Below are positions 33,847-42,410 of a DNA stretch of 64,000 nt, piece by piece. This DNA is from Zafaria cholistanensis (GTDB taxonomy: Bacteria > Actinomycetota > Actinomycetes > Actinomycetales > Micrococcaceae). The notes under the pieces are model-generated. The model was not told the origin of the DNA. It searched no databases and saw only the letters and a list, made by a program, of their open reading frames with translations. Positions within the stretch are counted from its first letter, which is position 1. Every line of letters begins with the position of its first letter. The translations under genes were made by a program, and so were the position numbers. The stretch covers positions 139,589-203,588 of the forward strand of contig NZ_BKDJ01000005.1 of the NCBI RefSeq assembly GCF_008580665.1, given 5' to 3'.

Positions 33847-34962
33847 CTACCGGTTGATCCTGAGCACCGGTTTGATGGTCTTGCCGGACTTGCTGTCATC
33901 CATCGCGGCCTCGACCTGGTCGATGTCGTAATACTGCACCAGCCGGTCGAACGGGAACCGTCCCTGCCGGTACAGCGCGATCAGGGCCGGGATCAGGCGG
34001 TTGGAGGTGGAGGATCCTCCTAACGTGCCCACGATGCGCTTGCCCCACAGGGCGCGCAGGTGGTCCAGGGAGAAGCGGGCCTCTGGCGGGGCGCCGCCAA
34101 TCAGGATGAGCGTGCCGAGCATGCCCACGGCGTCGGCAGCCTCTTCGATGACAGGGACGACGCCGGTGCATTCGAGCACGTAGTCGGCCGTTCCGCCGCA
34201 AATCCGCTGGATTTCCTCCAGGGCGTTGACCCGCCCGGAGTTGATGGTGTGCGTGGCGCCCAATTCCCGGGCCAGTTCCAGCCTCGAATCGTGCAGGTCG
34301 ACCGCGATGATCGTGGTGGCCGGCGTGTTCCGCGCGGCCATCACCGCGGCCAGGCCGACGGCGCCGGTCCCGTAGACCACCAGGGATTCACCCGGTTGCG
34401 GGTTGGCGGTGTTGAACACCGCCCCGGCACCGGTGGTGATGCCGCAGGCCAGCGGGCCCAGCAGCTCCAGCGGCACCTCCTTGTCCACCTTCACCAGTGC
34501 GGAGGCCAGGACCAGGGAATGGTCGGCGAACGAGGATTGTCCGAAGAAGTGTCCGGAGACGGTCGACCCGTCCGAACGCGTGTAAGCGGAGGTGCCGGAT
34601 TTGGGGCCGGTAAGGCGGGTACCGCCCACCACGGCCTCGCCCAGCCGGGCGCAGTACCGTGGCTCGCCCCGCTCGCAGTTGCGGCATTCGCCGCAGAACG
34701 GCCAGCCGATGACCACATGGTCGCCTGGGGCGACATTGTGCACGCCTTCGCCCACGGCCTCGACCACGCCGGAACCTTCGTGGCCGAGAACCCCCGGCAG
34801 CGGAAGCGGCAGGCCTCCGGCGCGGGTAATGGCATCAGTGTGGCAGACGCCCGTCGCCACGATCCTTACCAGGGCCTCTCCCGGGCCCGGCGAATCCAGA
34901 TCCAGTTCTTCGCGGACGAACGGGGCGTGGGCTTCCTCAAGAACGAGTGCGCTTATCTTCAA
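33847..34962 (-). CDS. Zinc-dependent NAD alcohol dehydrogenase (class III/aryl-alcohol type)
   Basis: A 371-residue medium-chain alcohol dehydrogenase. It has the catalytic zinc ligands (GVCHTD, LGHEGSGVVE), the structural-zinc cysteines (CGECRNCERGEPRYC, near residue 95) and a Rossmann fold (VYGTGAVGLAAVMAA, about 190). Sequence style fits benzyl/aryl-alcohol dehydrogenases. The likely start is TTG 34962, preceded by AGGAAGCAACCA; an in-frame GTG 19 codons earlier lacks a ribosome-binding site. The gene lies alone between tRNA-Thr(CGT) and a tRNA remnant, so it may have arrived by integration. Upstream it has a direct repeat AGGTCAAC. Confidence 0.9.
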   Translation of the reverse strand: MKISALVLEEAHAPFVREELDLDSPGPGEALVRIVATGVCHTDAITRAGGLPLPLPGVLGHEGSGVVEAVGEGVHNVAPGDHVVIGWPFCGECRNCERGEPRYCARLGEAVVGGTRLTGPKSGTSAYTRSDGSTVSGHFFGQSSFADHSLVLASALVKVDKEVPLELLGPLACGITTGAGAVFNTANPQPGESLVVYGTGAVGLAAVMAARNTPATTIIAVDLHDSRLELARELGATHTINSGRVNALEEIQRICGGTADYVLECTGVVPVIEEAADAVGMLGTLILIGGAPPEARFSLDHLRALWGKRIVGTLGGSSTSNRLIPALIALYRQGRFPFDRLVQYYDIDQVEAAMDDSKSGKTIKPVLRINR

Positions 34963-35299
34963 TGGTTGCTTCCTGTCGTCGTCTTCAAGAGCGGTACCGA
35001 AAAGGACCCGGCAGGCCACCGGGCCGGTGCCAGGGGACGCCCGCTACGCCTGCCGGGCAGAGGGATGATCAGGTACCGGCGCCGCGGCCGGGCAGGGCCG
35101 CGGCGGCATGAAGAACGTAGCGGTACAGGTCAACGGCCCTTAAGTTATCCGATGAGGTCAACAATGACAATGGAAATCAGGTTGGGTGGAGCACCGGGTG
35201 CTGAGCGCGCCACTTGAGGAGGAGCGTCGCGGCGGGATGGTTCCCGGCCCAAACGAAAGCACCCCGTCACCGGAGGGTGACGGGGTGCTTTCGGGTCGG
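34963..35299. other. Intergenic region between alcohol dehydrogenase and tRNA-Thr
   Basis: No gene is seen. It contains the direct repeat AGGTCAAC at 35127-35134 and 35155-35162 (28 bp apart), an AT-richer core (TTAAGTTATCC) likely to be the dehydrogenase promoter, and the tRNA-Thr terminator at 35255-35292. Confidence 0.6.
35255..35292 (-). terminator. Terminator of tRNA-Thr(CGT)
   Basis: A perfect 17-bp stem (arms 35255-35271 and 35276-35292) with loop GGAG; on the minus strand GTTTGG follows. It begins eight bases past the tRNA 3' end. Confidence 0.85.
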
Positions 35300-35372
35300 A
35301 GCCCCCAGCCAGAATCGAACTGGCGACCTTTTCATTACGAGTGAAACGCTCTACCGACTGAGCTATAGGGGC
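35300..35372 (-). tRNA. tRNA-Thr(CGT)
   Basis: A 73-base cloverleaf: acceptor GCCCCTA/TGGGGGC (one G-T pair), anticodon stem TTTCA/TGAAA with loop CTCGTAA (anticodon CGT), T-arm GCCAG/CTGGC with loop TTCGATT. CCA is not encoded. Confidence 0.96.
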
Positions 35373-35483
35373 CTCACGGCCTTGCGGCCGCAGTCCCCCA
35401 CTTTATAGGAGCCGGTCGGTCGCGGTCAAAACGGCGCACCGGGCCGCGGCCCCCATCCAGCGGCGGGCCTCAGCAGCAGGGCC

Positions 35484-37028
35484 TCAGCAGGTCAGGCCGT
35501 CGCGGGGAACCTTGCCCTCGAGCAGGTAGGCGTCGACCGGATCCTGGATGCAGGATCCGGCGCGGCCATAGGCCGTGTGGCCGTGGCCCCTGTAGGTGAG
35601 GAACACGGCGGAGTCGAGCTGTTTGGCCATCGACTGGGACCACTCGTAGGGCGTAGCGGGATCCCCGGTAGTGCCGATGACCACGATCGGGGCGGCACCC
35701 TCCGCGGAGATCGGAGCCGGCGAGCCGGTCGGCGGGTACTTCCAGGCCTTGCAGGTGAACCCGCCGAAGGCCAAGTACTTGCCGATGGTGGGGGAGGCGA
35801 CCTCAAGCTCCTTCGCATCCTGGCGCTGGCCCTCCACGTCGGTGACCATCGGGTAGTCCAGGCAGTTAATCGCACTGTGGGCATCGGAGGAGTTGCCGGA
35901 GTAGGTGCCGTCCTCATTCCGGCCCGCACCGAGGTCCGCCAGCCACAGCATCGTGGTCGGGTTCCCGTTCATCGCCTCAGTCAGCGCCTGGGTGAGCACG
36001 GGCCACGAGGCGTTGTCGTAGAGGGGCAGGATAAACCCGCTGACAAAGGTAATGATCGGCACCAGGCGTCCGTCCGCGGCCGTCATGGGGGATTCCTCGA
36101 CGGACTCCAGGAGGTCCTGCAGTTGCTTGGACGCGTTGTCGACGGAGCCGGTGAACGGGCAGCGCGCCGAGGCCAGGCAGCTTTGCAGGTAGGCCTGGAT
36201 CGCCGACTCGAAGGCCTTGGCTTTGCCCAGCGTGAGGTCTTCGTCGCTCAGCGCAGGGTCGACCGCGCCGTCCAGCACCATGCGGCCCACCTTCTCCGGG
36301 AACAGGCCCGCGTAGGTGGCGCCAAGCTTGGTGCCGTAGGAGAAGCCGAGGTAGTTCAGTTTTTCATCGCCGGTGACCGCCCGCAGCACGTCCAGGTCAC
36401 GGGCCGCGCTGACGGTGTCGACGTAAGCCAGCGAGACTCCGGTCCGCTCCGCACAGGCCTCGGCGTAGTCGCGGCTGGCGGCCTCGACCTCCGCCAGGCC
36501 CTCGTCGGTCGAGGTGTCGTACTGCTTCTGGCGGGCGGCGTCCTGCTCCGCGGCCGTCTGGCAGGTGACCGGGGTGGAGCGGCTGACCCCGCGCGGGTCG
36601 AAGCCGACAACGTCGTAGCCGGAGTTCAGGCTCGCCAGCGTGCTCGCCGCGGCATCGCGCACGAAGTCGTAGCCGGAGCCTCCCGGGCCACCCGGGTTGA
36701 CCAGCAGGCTGCCGGCCCGCTCGCCGGTGGCCTGCTTGCGCAGCAGTGCCAGCGAGATCGTTTCCGCTGCGGGGCGCTCGTAGTCCATGGGAACCAGGAT
36801 CTTGGCGCACTCGAAGCCGTCGCCGGCGTCCGCTTCGCAGGGGGACCAGTCCACCGTCTGGGTATAGAACTTCTCCAGCCCCGCCGCGACCGTGTTGGTG
36901 CCCGCCAGGCCCGAGGACGTGGTGGAATTGCCGGTCCCGTCCGGGGAGCCGGCGGCGCACCCGGCCAGCAGCAGCATCGAGGCGGCCGCTGCGGCGACCG
37001 TCCGGAAGGCTGGTCGTAGGTTTTTCAT
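35484..37028 (-). CDS. Lipoprotein tripeptidyl-aminopeptidase-like alpha/beta-hydrolase
   Basis: A 514-residue exported hydrolase of the S33 family (TAP/SlpD/CaeA type) that removes short peptides from N-termini outside the cell. The N-terminus is a lipoprotein signal with lipobox LLAG-C (Cys 24), so it is membrane-anchored. Visible are the oxyanion region NPGGPGGSG, the nucleophile elbow GFSYGTKLG (Ser near residue 230), Asp in GTTGDPATPY and His in RGHGHTAYG near the C-terminus, with the TAP-like C-terminal domain. The ATG follows GAGGAGCCCCC. It lies 65 bp after holB in the same direction and may be part of the tmk-holB unit. Confidence 0.92.
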   Translation of the reverse strand: MKNLRPAFRTVAAAAASMLLLAGCAAGSPDGTGNSTTSSGLAGTNTVAAGLEKFYTQTVDWSPCEADAGDGFECAKILVPMDYERPAAETISLALLRKQATGERAGSLLVNPGGPGGSGYDFVRDAAASTLASLNSGYDVVGFDPRGVSRSTPVTCQTAAEQDAARQKQYDTSTDEGLAEVEAASRDYAEACAERTGVSLAYVDTVSAARDLDVLRAVTGDEKLNYLGFSYGTKLGATYAGLFPEKVGRMVLDGAVDPALSDEDLTLGKAKAFESAIQAYLQSCLASARCPFTGSVDNASKQLQDLLESVEESPMTAADGRLVPIITFVSGFILPLYDNASWPVLTQALTEAMNGNPTTMLWLADLGAGRNEDGTYSGNSSDAHSAINCLDYPMVTDVEGQRQDAKELEVASPTIGKYLAFGGFTCKAWKYPPTGSPAPISAEGAAPIVVIGTTGDPATPYEWSQSMAKQLDSAVFLTYRGHGHTAYGRAGSCIQDPVDAYLLEGKVPRDGLTC

Positions 37029-37093
37029 GGGGGCTCCTCGGCGGCTCGGGGTGGGAAAGGCTCGGGGTGGGAAGGGTGGGGTCGGGCACCAGG

Positions 37094-38242
37094 TCAACGC
37101 GGCGGCAGCAATCCCGCCATCATGGCTTCCATGGCCAGCAGGGGGGAGACGTTGGCGGCAATGCGGACCCGCGCCTCGGAGATCGCATCGATCCGGGCGA
37201 GCGTCTGCTCAGGGGTGGAACGTGCCGCGTAGGAGCGAAGTTCCGCCGCCAGGTACTCGTTGACGAGCTCGGTGCCCGCTTTCAGCTGCAGCGTCAGGAC
37301 ATCCCGGAAGAACGTGGTCAGGTCGATCAGCGAACGGTCCAGAGAATCGTTCACCCCGCGCTTGGCCCGGCGCTTTTGCGTCTCTTCCAGCTGCTTGAAC
37401 TGGCTGCGCAGCTGCGGCGGGACCGGGGCGTCCCCGGCCAGCCCCAGCGCCTCCCGGAGCCTGCGGGCCTCGGCCGCACCCCGCTCCTCGGCCGCCGCAT
37501 TGGCTTCCGAAGTGGACAGCTCCACCAGGTCCCCGGCGGCGATCACCGCGTCGGACACGCTGCGCAGCCCCAGCGGCAGCCGGACGGTACGGTCCCTGCG
37601 CAACCTTGCGCCTTCGTCACGGGCCAGCCGGCGGGCGATGCCAATGTGCCCTTGGGAGATCCGGGCGGCGAAACCGGCCTGCTCCGGGGTGAGCCCGTCA
37701 CGGCGCACCAGCAGCTCCGCGACCGCCTCCGTGTTGGGCACGCGCAGTCCCACCGGGCGGCAGCGTGAACGGATGGTGATCAGCACGTCCGCGGGACTGG
37801 GCGCGCACAGCAGCCACACGGTATGGGGCGGCGGTTCCTCGATGGCCTTGAGCAGCACGTTCGTGGTGCGCTCTGCCATGCGGTCCGCGTCCTCCATGAT
37901 GATGACGCGCCATTTCCCGCCGGAGGGCTTGTCCTGCGCCTTGCCGATGAGCTCGCGGACATCGGCGATCGCGTAGGTGACGTTTTCCGTCGCGACCTGC
38001 GCGACGTCGGGATGGGTCCCGGCCAGTACGGTGCGGCAGCCGTGGCACGTTCCGCAGCCCCGTTCCGCCGGGGTGGCGGCCTGGCACTGCAGCGCCGCGG
38101 CGAAGGCGCGGGCCGCGTTCGAGCGTCCGGAACCGGGAGGACCGGTGAACAGCCAGGCGTGCGTGGGGGCGTCCTCCGCCGCCGCGCGGCGCAGCTGCGC
38201 GACAGCCGCCTCCTGCCCCGGCAAATCAGCCCAGACGGTCAT
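37094..38242 (-). CDS. holB: DNA polymerase III subunit delta-prime
   Basis: Clamp-loader subunit of 382 residues that helps load the beta clamp. It is an AAA+ protein with a P-loop-like GPPGSGRSNAAR (near residue 35), the zinc-binding cysteines of the DnaX/delta-prime family (CGTCHGC, near 62), the DADRM of the Walker B position and the SRC motif (TIRSRCRPV, near 160). The C-terminal part forms the oligomerisation collar. The ATG overlaps the tmk stop (ATGA at 38239-38242), a common actinobacterial arrangement. Confidence 0.93.
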   Translation of the reverse strand: MTVWADLPGQEAAVAQLRRAAAEDAPTHAWLFTGPPGSGRSNAARAFAAALQCQAATPAERGCGTCHGCRTVLAGTHPDVAQVATENVTYAIADVRELIGKAQDKPSGGKWRVIIMEDADRMAERTTNVLLKAIEEPPPHTVWLLCAPSPADVLITIRSRCRPVGLRVPNTEAVAELLVRRDGLTPEQAGFAARISQGHIGIARRLARDEGARLRRDRTVRLPLGLRSVSDAVIAAGDLVELSTSEANAAAEERGAAEARRLREALGLAGDAPVPPQLRSQFKQLEETQKRRAKRGVNDSLDRSLIDLTTFFRDVLTLQLKAGTELVNEYLAAELRSYAARSTPEQTLARIDAISEARVRIAANVSPLLAMEAMMAGLLPPR

Positions 38243-38886
38243 CGCAGGCCCGCCACCCGTGCGGCGATGTCCGCCGCGAGGTCCGCCACGGGACGGCCGG
38301 CGTCGAGCACCAGGTAGCGCTCCGGCGCGGAGGCGGCCAGGTCCAGGAACGCGGCGCGGATCCGCGCGTGGAAATCATCCGGCTCGGCCTCCAGCCTGTC
38401 CTCGGCCAGCGCCCCGGAGGTGCGGCGCCAGCGCCCGGTGTCCGGGGCCACGTCCAGGAGGATGGTCAGGTCCGGGGCCAGCCCGCCGGTGGCCCAGCGG
38501 TTGATCTCCAGCACCTCCGCGGGGCCGAGGCCGCGCCCGATGCCCTGGTAAGCGACGGAGGAGTCGATGTAGCGGTCGCAGACGACGGCGGTGCCCGCCG
38601 CCAGCGCCGGACGGATGACCTGCTCGACGTGCGCGGCGCGCGAGGCCGCGAACATCAGCGCCTCGGTGCGCGGATCGACGTCGCCGTGCCCGTGCTCCAG
38701 GACCAGCGCCCGCAATTTCTCGCCGATCGGGGTGCCGCCGGGCTCGCGGGTGCGCAGCACGGTCCGTCCGGACGCCTCAAGGCGTTCGGACAACAGGGCG
38801 GCCTGGGTGGATTTTCCGGCCCCGTCCCCGCCCTCGAAGACGATGAACAGCCCGGACGGCCGGGCGGGGGGCTGGGATTCGCTCAC
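38239..38886 (-). CDS. tmk: Thymidylate kinase
   Basis: Phosphorylates dTMP to dTDP for DNA synthesis. The 215-residue protein has the P-loop FEGGDGAGKSTQ (near residue 17), the DR(Y/x) motif CDRYIDSSVAYQG (near 103) and the DPRTEALMF segment. The lid region is Arg-containing (GRWRRTSG). The GTG start at 38886 has no Shine-Dalgarno sequence; TAGGCT lies exactly six bases upstream, so the transcript is probably leaderless. It is the first gene of tmk-holB and possibly of the downstream lipoprotein gene. Confidence 0.95.
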   Translation of the reverse strand: MSESQPPARPSGLFIVFEGGDGAGKSTQAALLSERLEASGRTVLRTREPGGTPIGEKLRALVLEHGHGDVDPRTEALMFAASRAAHVEQVIRPALAAGTAVVCDRYIDSSVAYQGIGRGLGPAEVLEINRWATGGLAPDLTILLDVAPDTGRWRRTSGALAEDRLEAEPDDFHARIRAAFLDLAASAPERYLVLDAGRPVADLAADIAARVAGLR

Positions 38887-39014
38887 CCCTCTAGCCTATC
38901 GGCTGCCCGCCCACACGCGAGTTGCGGCGGCGTGTCCGTGGAGGGGCGGCCAGGGCCGTAACGCGGCGGGCCGGTGGCCAGCGGCGGCCCGGCGGGGGTC
39001 TACGCTTTATGACC

Positions 39015-40160
39015 ATGCATTCGTTCCACGCCCCCGACATTGCCCCGGACACCCTCGTCGTCGCCGCCGGGCGCCCGGAACGGGCCCCGGACGCGCCCGT
39101 GAATCCGCCGATCGTGCTCTCCTCGACCTTCGTCGGCGCGGGAGTGCCCGGGCCCGGCGAGCGCGTCTACGGCCGTTTCTCCAACCCCACCTGGGACCCG
39201 CTGGAGGAGGCGATTGCGCAGCTGGAACGGGCGGACCTGCCCGCCCTGGTCTACGCCTCCGGCATGGCGGCCGTGGCCTCGGCGATGTCCCTTGTCCCGG
39301 CCGGCGGTGTCCTGGTGGTTCCCCGCCACGCCTATAACGGCAGCCTCGGCCTGGTCGGGGACCTGGCCACGCGCAGCAACGTGGAGGTCCGCATCGCCGA
39401 CCTGGAGGATACCGAGGGCACCATCGCCCTGTTCGGTGGCGCGGACATGGTCTGGCTGGAAAGCCCCACCAACCCGATGCTCGAGGTCGCGGACCTGCGC
39501 GCCCTGACGGCCGCGGCCCGCGCCGCCGGAGCCGTCACGGTGGTGGACAACACCTTCTCCACGCCCCTGCTGCAGCGCCCGCTGGAACTGGGGGCGGACA
39601 TTGTGGTGCACTCGGCCACCAAGTTCATGGGAGGCCACTCGGACGTCATCCTCGGGGCCGCAGTGACCAGCCAGGTACACCTGCGCGAGCGCCTCCACGC
39701 CCACCGCACCCTGCACGGGGCGATCGCCGGGCCGTTCGAGGCCTGGCTGACGCTGCGCGGGCTGCGCACCATGGCGCTGCGCGTGGAGCGCTCCGAGCGC
39801 AACGCCGCCGGGATCGCCCGGCGCCTGCTGACCCACCCCGCCGTGTCCGGGGTTCGCTACCCGGGCCTGCCCGAAGATCCTGGGCACCACCTTGCGGCCG
39901 AACAGATGGACGGGTTCGGGGCGATCGTCGGCCTGCGCGTCACCGCCGGGGAGGAAGCCGCGGAGCGGGTCCTCAACGCGCTGCGCCTGTGGCTTCCGGC
40001 CACCAGCCTGGGCGGAGTGGAGTCCCTGGCCGAACGCCGCCGCCGCCACACGGGTGAACCCGAGTCAGTGCCCGCGGACTTCATCCGGCTCAGCGTGGGC
40101 ATCGAAAACCTCGAGGACCTCTGGGTGGACCTGTCCCAGGCCCTGGACACCGCGCTCTAG
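39015..40160 (+). CDS. Cystathionine gamma-synthase/gamma-lyase family PLP enzyme
   Basis: A 381-residue transsulfuration enzyme of the Cys/Met metabolism PLP family. Conserved elements are YGRFSNPTWDPLE (near residue 52), the PLP-ring stacking YNGSLGLV, VVDNTFSTPLLQRPLELGADIVVHSATK with the Schiff-base lysine (near 202), and the C-terminal SLGGVESLAERRRRHT. Synthase and lyase cannot be separated by eye. ATG 39015 was preferred because TACGCT (39001-39006) lies eight bases upstream, suggesting a leaderless mRNA; ATG 39009 is in frame and also possible. It is divergent from tmk and followed by a repeated GC-rich hairpin. Confidence 0.88.
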   Translation: MHSFHAPDIAPDTLVVAAGRPERAPDAPVNPPIVLSSTFVGAGVPGPGERVYGRFSNPTWDPLEEAIAQLERADLPALVYASGMAAVASAMSLVPAGGVLVVPRHAYNGSLGLVGDLATRSNVEVRIADLEDTEGTIALFGGADMVWLESPTNPMLEVADLRALTAAARAAGAVTVVDNTFSTPLLQRPLELGADIVVHSATKFMGGHSDVILGAAVTSQVHLRERLHAHRTLHGAIAGPFEAWLTLRGLRTMALRVERSERNAAGIARRLLTHPAVSGVRYPGLPEDPGHHLAAEQMDGFGAIVGLRVTAGEEAAERVLNALRLWLPATSLGGVESLAERRRRHTGEPESVPADFIRLSVGIENLEDLWVDLSQALDTAL

Positions 40161-40180
40161 CCCCGCAGTCATTCCGTGGC

Positions 40181-40285
40181 GCGCGGGGCCCACGGCTCGC
40201 TTCGCTCGCCGCGGGCCCCGCGCCGTCTACCGTGCAGCCGGCTCCCACGGCTCGCTTCGCTCGCCGCGGGCCCCGCGCCGTCTAC
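40181..40285. repeat. Two REP-like tandem copies of a GC-rich palindromic unit
   Basis: A 42-base unit (40189-40230) recurs exactly at 40244-40285, period 55. Its core CGGCTCGCTTCGCTCGCCG folds on itself. With the preceding GCGCGGGGCCC (40181-40191) the first copy makes an 11-bp outer stem with GGGCCCCGCGC (40213-40223). It probably terminates the PLP-enzyme gene; the second copy ends in the promoter of the next gene. Confidence 0.8.
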
Positions 40286-40295
40286 ACTGGGGCGC

Positions 40296-40598
40296 ATGGC
40301 CTTCGCGTACCTTTTCGAGTACTACCTGATGCTTGCGTTCAGCGTCGTCGCGCTGTTCATCGCCGGTTGGGCGTTCCTGGACTGCCTGCGGCACTCCGGG
40401 ACCAAGTTCCAGCGGGAGGGCAAGCGCACCAAGGGCTTCTGGCTGGGCATGACGGGCGGTTCCGCCGTCGTGTGCCTGCTCAGCTTCATGATCTCCGGCG
40501 GCTTCCTGCAGATCATCGCCGTCTGCATCGCCGCGGTCTACCACGCGGACGTCAAACCGGCCGTCTCAGGCAAGGGCGGGAACTACTACCGCTACTGA
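40296..40598 (+). CDS. DUF2516 family small membrane protein
   Basis: A 100-residue actinobacterial membrane protein of unknown function. Two or three hydrophobic segments (about residues 8-28, 50-70 and 72-86) flank a basic loop (HSGTKFQREGKRTKG). A short charged tail ends in NYYRY. Its spacing and FWLGMTGGSA match DUF2516 proteins. The ATG follows TACACT by seven bases with no ribosome-binding site; that promoter lies at the end of the second copy of a duplicated intergenic repeat. It converges with the methyltransferase gene. Confidence 0.85.
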   Translation: MAFAYLFEYYLMLAFSVVALFIAGWAFLDCLRHSGTKFQREGKRTKGFWLGMTGGSAVVCLLSFMISGGFLQIIAVCIAAVYHADVKPAVSGKGGNYYRY

Positions 40599-40604
40599 CC
40601 CCGG

Positions 40605-41438
40605 CTAGAGGGCCAGCCCGCCGCTGCGCGGGGCCACGCACGCCCAGCCGACGGTGAGTTCGCCCAGCCGCCACCGCCGCACGCCGTCGCGCACCGGCCA
40701 GCCGGCGCCCTTCAGTGTCCGGCACATGGCGATCCAGCGCTGCCGGTTCCCGAAGGAGGCCAGCGGAGCCGCGGCCAGCCACGCGGCGTCGGCCGCGCGC
40801 AGGAAGTCGTGGACCCGTTCGCCGGGCACGTTGCGGTGGATCAGCGCCTTCGGAAGCCGTTCGGCCACCTCGGAGGGCAGCGCGAAGGAACCGAACCGCA
40901 GCGCGACGGTCAGCGTCGCGGGGCCGGCGCGGTCCACGCCCACCCATGCGGCCCGCCGGCCGACCTCGTCGCAGGTGCCCTCCGCGATCAGCCCCTGCGG
41001 GGCCAGCCGGGCACGCATGGTGTCCCAGATCGCCGGGACGTCCGCCTCCTCGTACTGGCGCAGGACATTGAACGCGCGCACCGCCACGGGCGGCCGCGGC
41101 AGGGCCAGTTCGAAGCCGCCCAGCCGGAAGGAGAGACCCTCGACATCCAGGGCCTGGCCGCGGGCAACGCGTTCGGGTTCGATCTCCAGCCCCACCAGTT
41201 CCAGGTCCGGGCACACCGCGCGCAGCCGGGCGAACATCTCCACGGCGGTGGTGGGGGAAGCCCCGTAGCCGAGGTCCACGGCCAGCGGGTGCTCCTCGGT
41301 GCGGAGCCGCCACGCCTGCGGGCCGGCGAGCCATCGGTCGACCCGGCGCATCCGGTTGGGGCTGGTGGTGCCGCGGGTAATGTTGCCGACCGGCCGCCCC
41401 GGGGCCCGTCCGCCAAGCCGCTCCGCCTTCTGCACCAT
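40605..41438 (-). CDS. Class I SAM-dependent methyltransferase-like protein
   Basis: A 277-residue protein with a Rossmann-type SAM-binding fold: AVDLGYGASPTTAVEMFARL is motif I (near residue 55), VGLEIEPERV motif II, and FNVLRQY with DTMRARLAPQGLIAEGT the later motifs. The substrate is unknown. The C-terminal half carries an unrecognised region (DFLRAADAAWLAA, WVGVDRAGPATLTVALRFGSF). The ATG has TACGAT seven bases upstream and no Shine-Dalgarno sequence, so it is probably leaderless. It is divergent from gpmA with about 97 bp between the starts. Confidence 0.8.
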   Translation of the reverse strand: MVQKAERLGGRAPGRPVGNITRGTTSPNRMRRVDRWLAGPQAWRLRTEEHPLAVDLGYGASPTTAVEMFARLRAVCPDLELVGLEIEPERVARGQALDVEGLSFRLGGFELALPRPPVAVRAFNVLRQYEEADVPAIWDTMRARLAPQGLIAEGTCDEVGRRAAWVGVDRAGPATLTVALRFGSFALPSEVAERLPKALIHRNVPGERVHDFLRAADAAWLAAAPLASFGNRQRWIAMCRTLKGAGWPVRDGVRRWRLGELTVGWACVAPRSGGLAL

Positions 41439-41534
41439 GCAGACAATCGTAGGCGGAAATACCCGCCCGGCCCGGTTCCGTCCGGGGACGTCACGAATCC
41501 CACCCGGGTCGGCGGGCCTCGCTAGGATGGCCCC

Positions 41535-42281
41535 ATGACTTACACCTTGATCCTGCTTCGCCATGGGCAGAGCGAGTGGAACGAAAAGAACCTCTTCACC
41601 GGCTGGTACGACGTGACCCTCACCGAGCAGGGCCGCAAGGAGGCCGTGCGCGGCGGCGAGCTGCTGGCCGAGGAGGGCCTGCTGCCCGACATCCTGCACA
41701 CCTCGCTGCTCAAGCGCGCCATCATCACGGCCAACCTGGCGCTCGAGGCCGCGGACCGCAGCTGGATCCCGGTCAAGCGCAGCTGGCGCCTGAACGAGCG
41801 CCACTACGGGGCCCTGCAGGGCAAGGACAAGGCGCAGACCCTGGCCGAGTACGGCGAGGAGCAGTTCATGGAATGGCGCCGCTCCTACGACACCCCGCCG
41901 CCGCCGCTGGCCGATGACTCCGAGTTCTCCCAGATCGGGGACCCCCGCTACGCCGAGCTCGGCGACGACGCCCCGCGCACCGAGTGCCTCAAGGACGTCC
42001 TGATCCGCCTGCTTCCGTACTGGGAGGACCAGGTCAAGCCGGACCTGGCCGCGGGCAAGACCGTCCTGGTCGCCGCGCACGGCAACTCCCTGCGGGCGCT
42101 GGTCAAGCACCTCGACGGCATTTCCGACGCCGACATTGCCGGACTGAACATCCCCACCGGCATCCCGCTGGTGTACGAGCTCGACGAGGACTTCAAGCCC
42201 GTGGTCCCGGGCGGCAAATACCTGGACACGGCCGCCGCGGCCGAGGCCATCAAGGCCGTCGCCAACCAGGGCCGCCACTAA
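41535..42281 (+). CDS. gpmA: 2,3-bisphosphoglycerate-dependent phosphoglycerate mutase
   Basis: Interconverts 3- and 2-phosphoglycerate in glycolysis and gluconeogenesis. The 248-residue protein has the phosphohistidine motif [10 protein letters not shown] (His near residue 10), [30 protein letters not shown] and the second catalytic His in [10 protein letters not shown] (near 182), typical of the dPGM class. The ATG follows TAGGAT by six bases without a ribosome-binding site, so it is probably leaderless. A 20-bp-stem terminator follows. The neighbourhood gpmA-phoU-senX3-regX3 is common in actinobacteria. Confidence 0.96.
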   Translation: MTYTLILLRHGQSEWNEKNLFTGWYDVTLTEQGRKEAVRGGELLAEEGLLPDILHTSLLKRAIITANLALEAADRSWIPVKRSWRLNERHYGALQGKDKAQTLAEYGEEQFMEWRRSYDTPPPPLADDSEFSQIGDPRYAELGDDAPRTECLKDVLIRLLPYWEDQVKPDLAAGKTVLVAAHGNSLRALVKHLDGISDADIAGLNIPTGIPLVYELDEDFKPVVPGGKYLDTAAAAEAIKAVANQGRH

Positions 42282-42303
42282 CGGCTGCTCCGGCGGCCTG
42301 CCA

Positions 42304-42348
42304 ACGACGGCGGCGGCGCACCTTCGCGAGGTGCGCCGCCGCCGTCGT
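42304..42348. terminator. Bidirectional terminator between gpmA and phoU
   Basis: A perfect 20-bp stem (arms 42304-42323 and 42329-42348) with loop TCGCG, between two convergent genes. T-runs are absent on both sides beyond TT. Confidence 0.8.
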
Positions 42349-42380
42349 CGTTCCCGGGAGCCGGGCCTCCGGGAGCCCTG

Positions 42381-42410
42381 GACCTCAGTAAACCCTAGAC
42401 CTCAGTAAAC
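42381..42410. repeat. 17-bp tandem duplication at the 3' end of phoU
   Basis: GACCTCAGTAAAC occurs at 42381-42393 and again at 42398-42410. The second copy encodes the last residues and stop of PhoU on the minus strand; the first is a non-coding extra copy just downstream, a trace of a short tandem duplication. Confidence 0.75.

Noticed and set aside
38940..39014. SAM or other riboswitch ahead of the transsulfuration enzyme
   Set aside because: The gap is only about 120 bp to the divergent tmk, has no conserved riboswitch elements, and the promoter is placed directly at the start codon.
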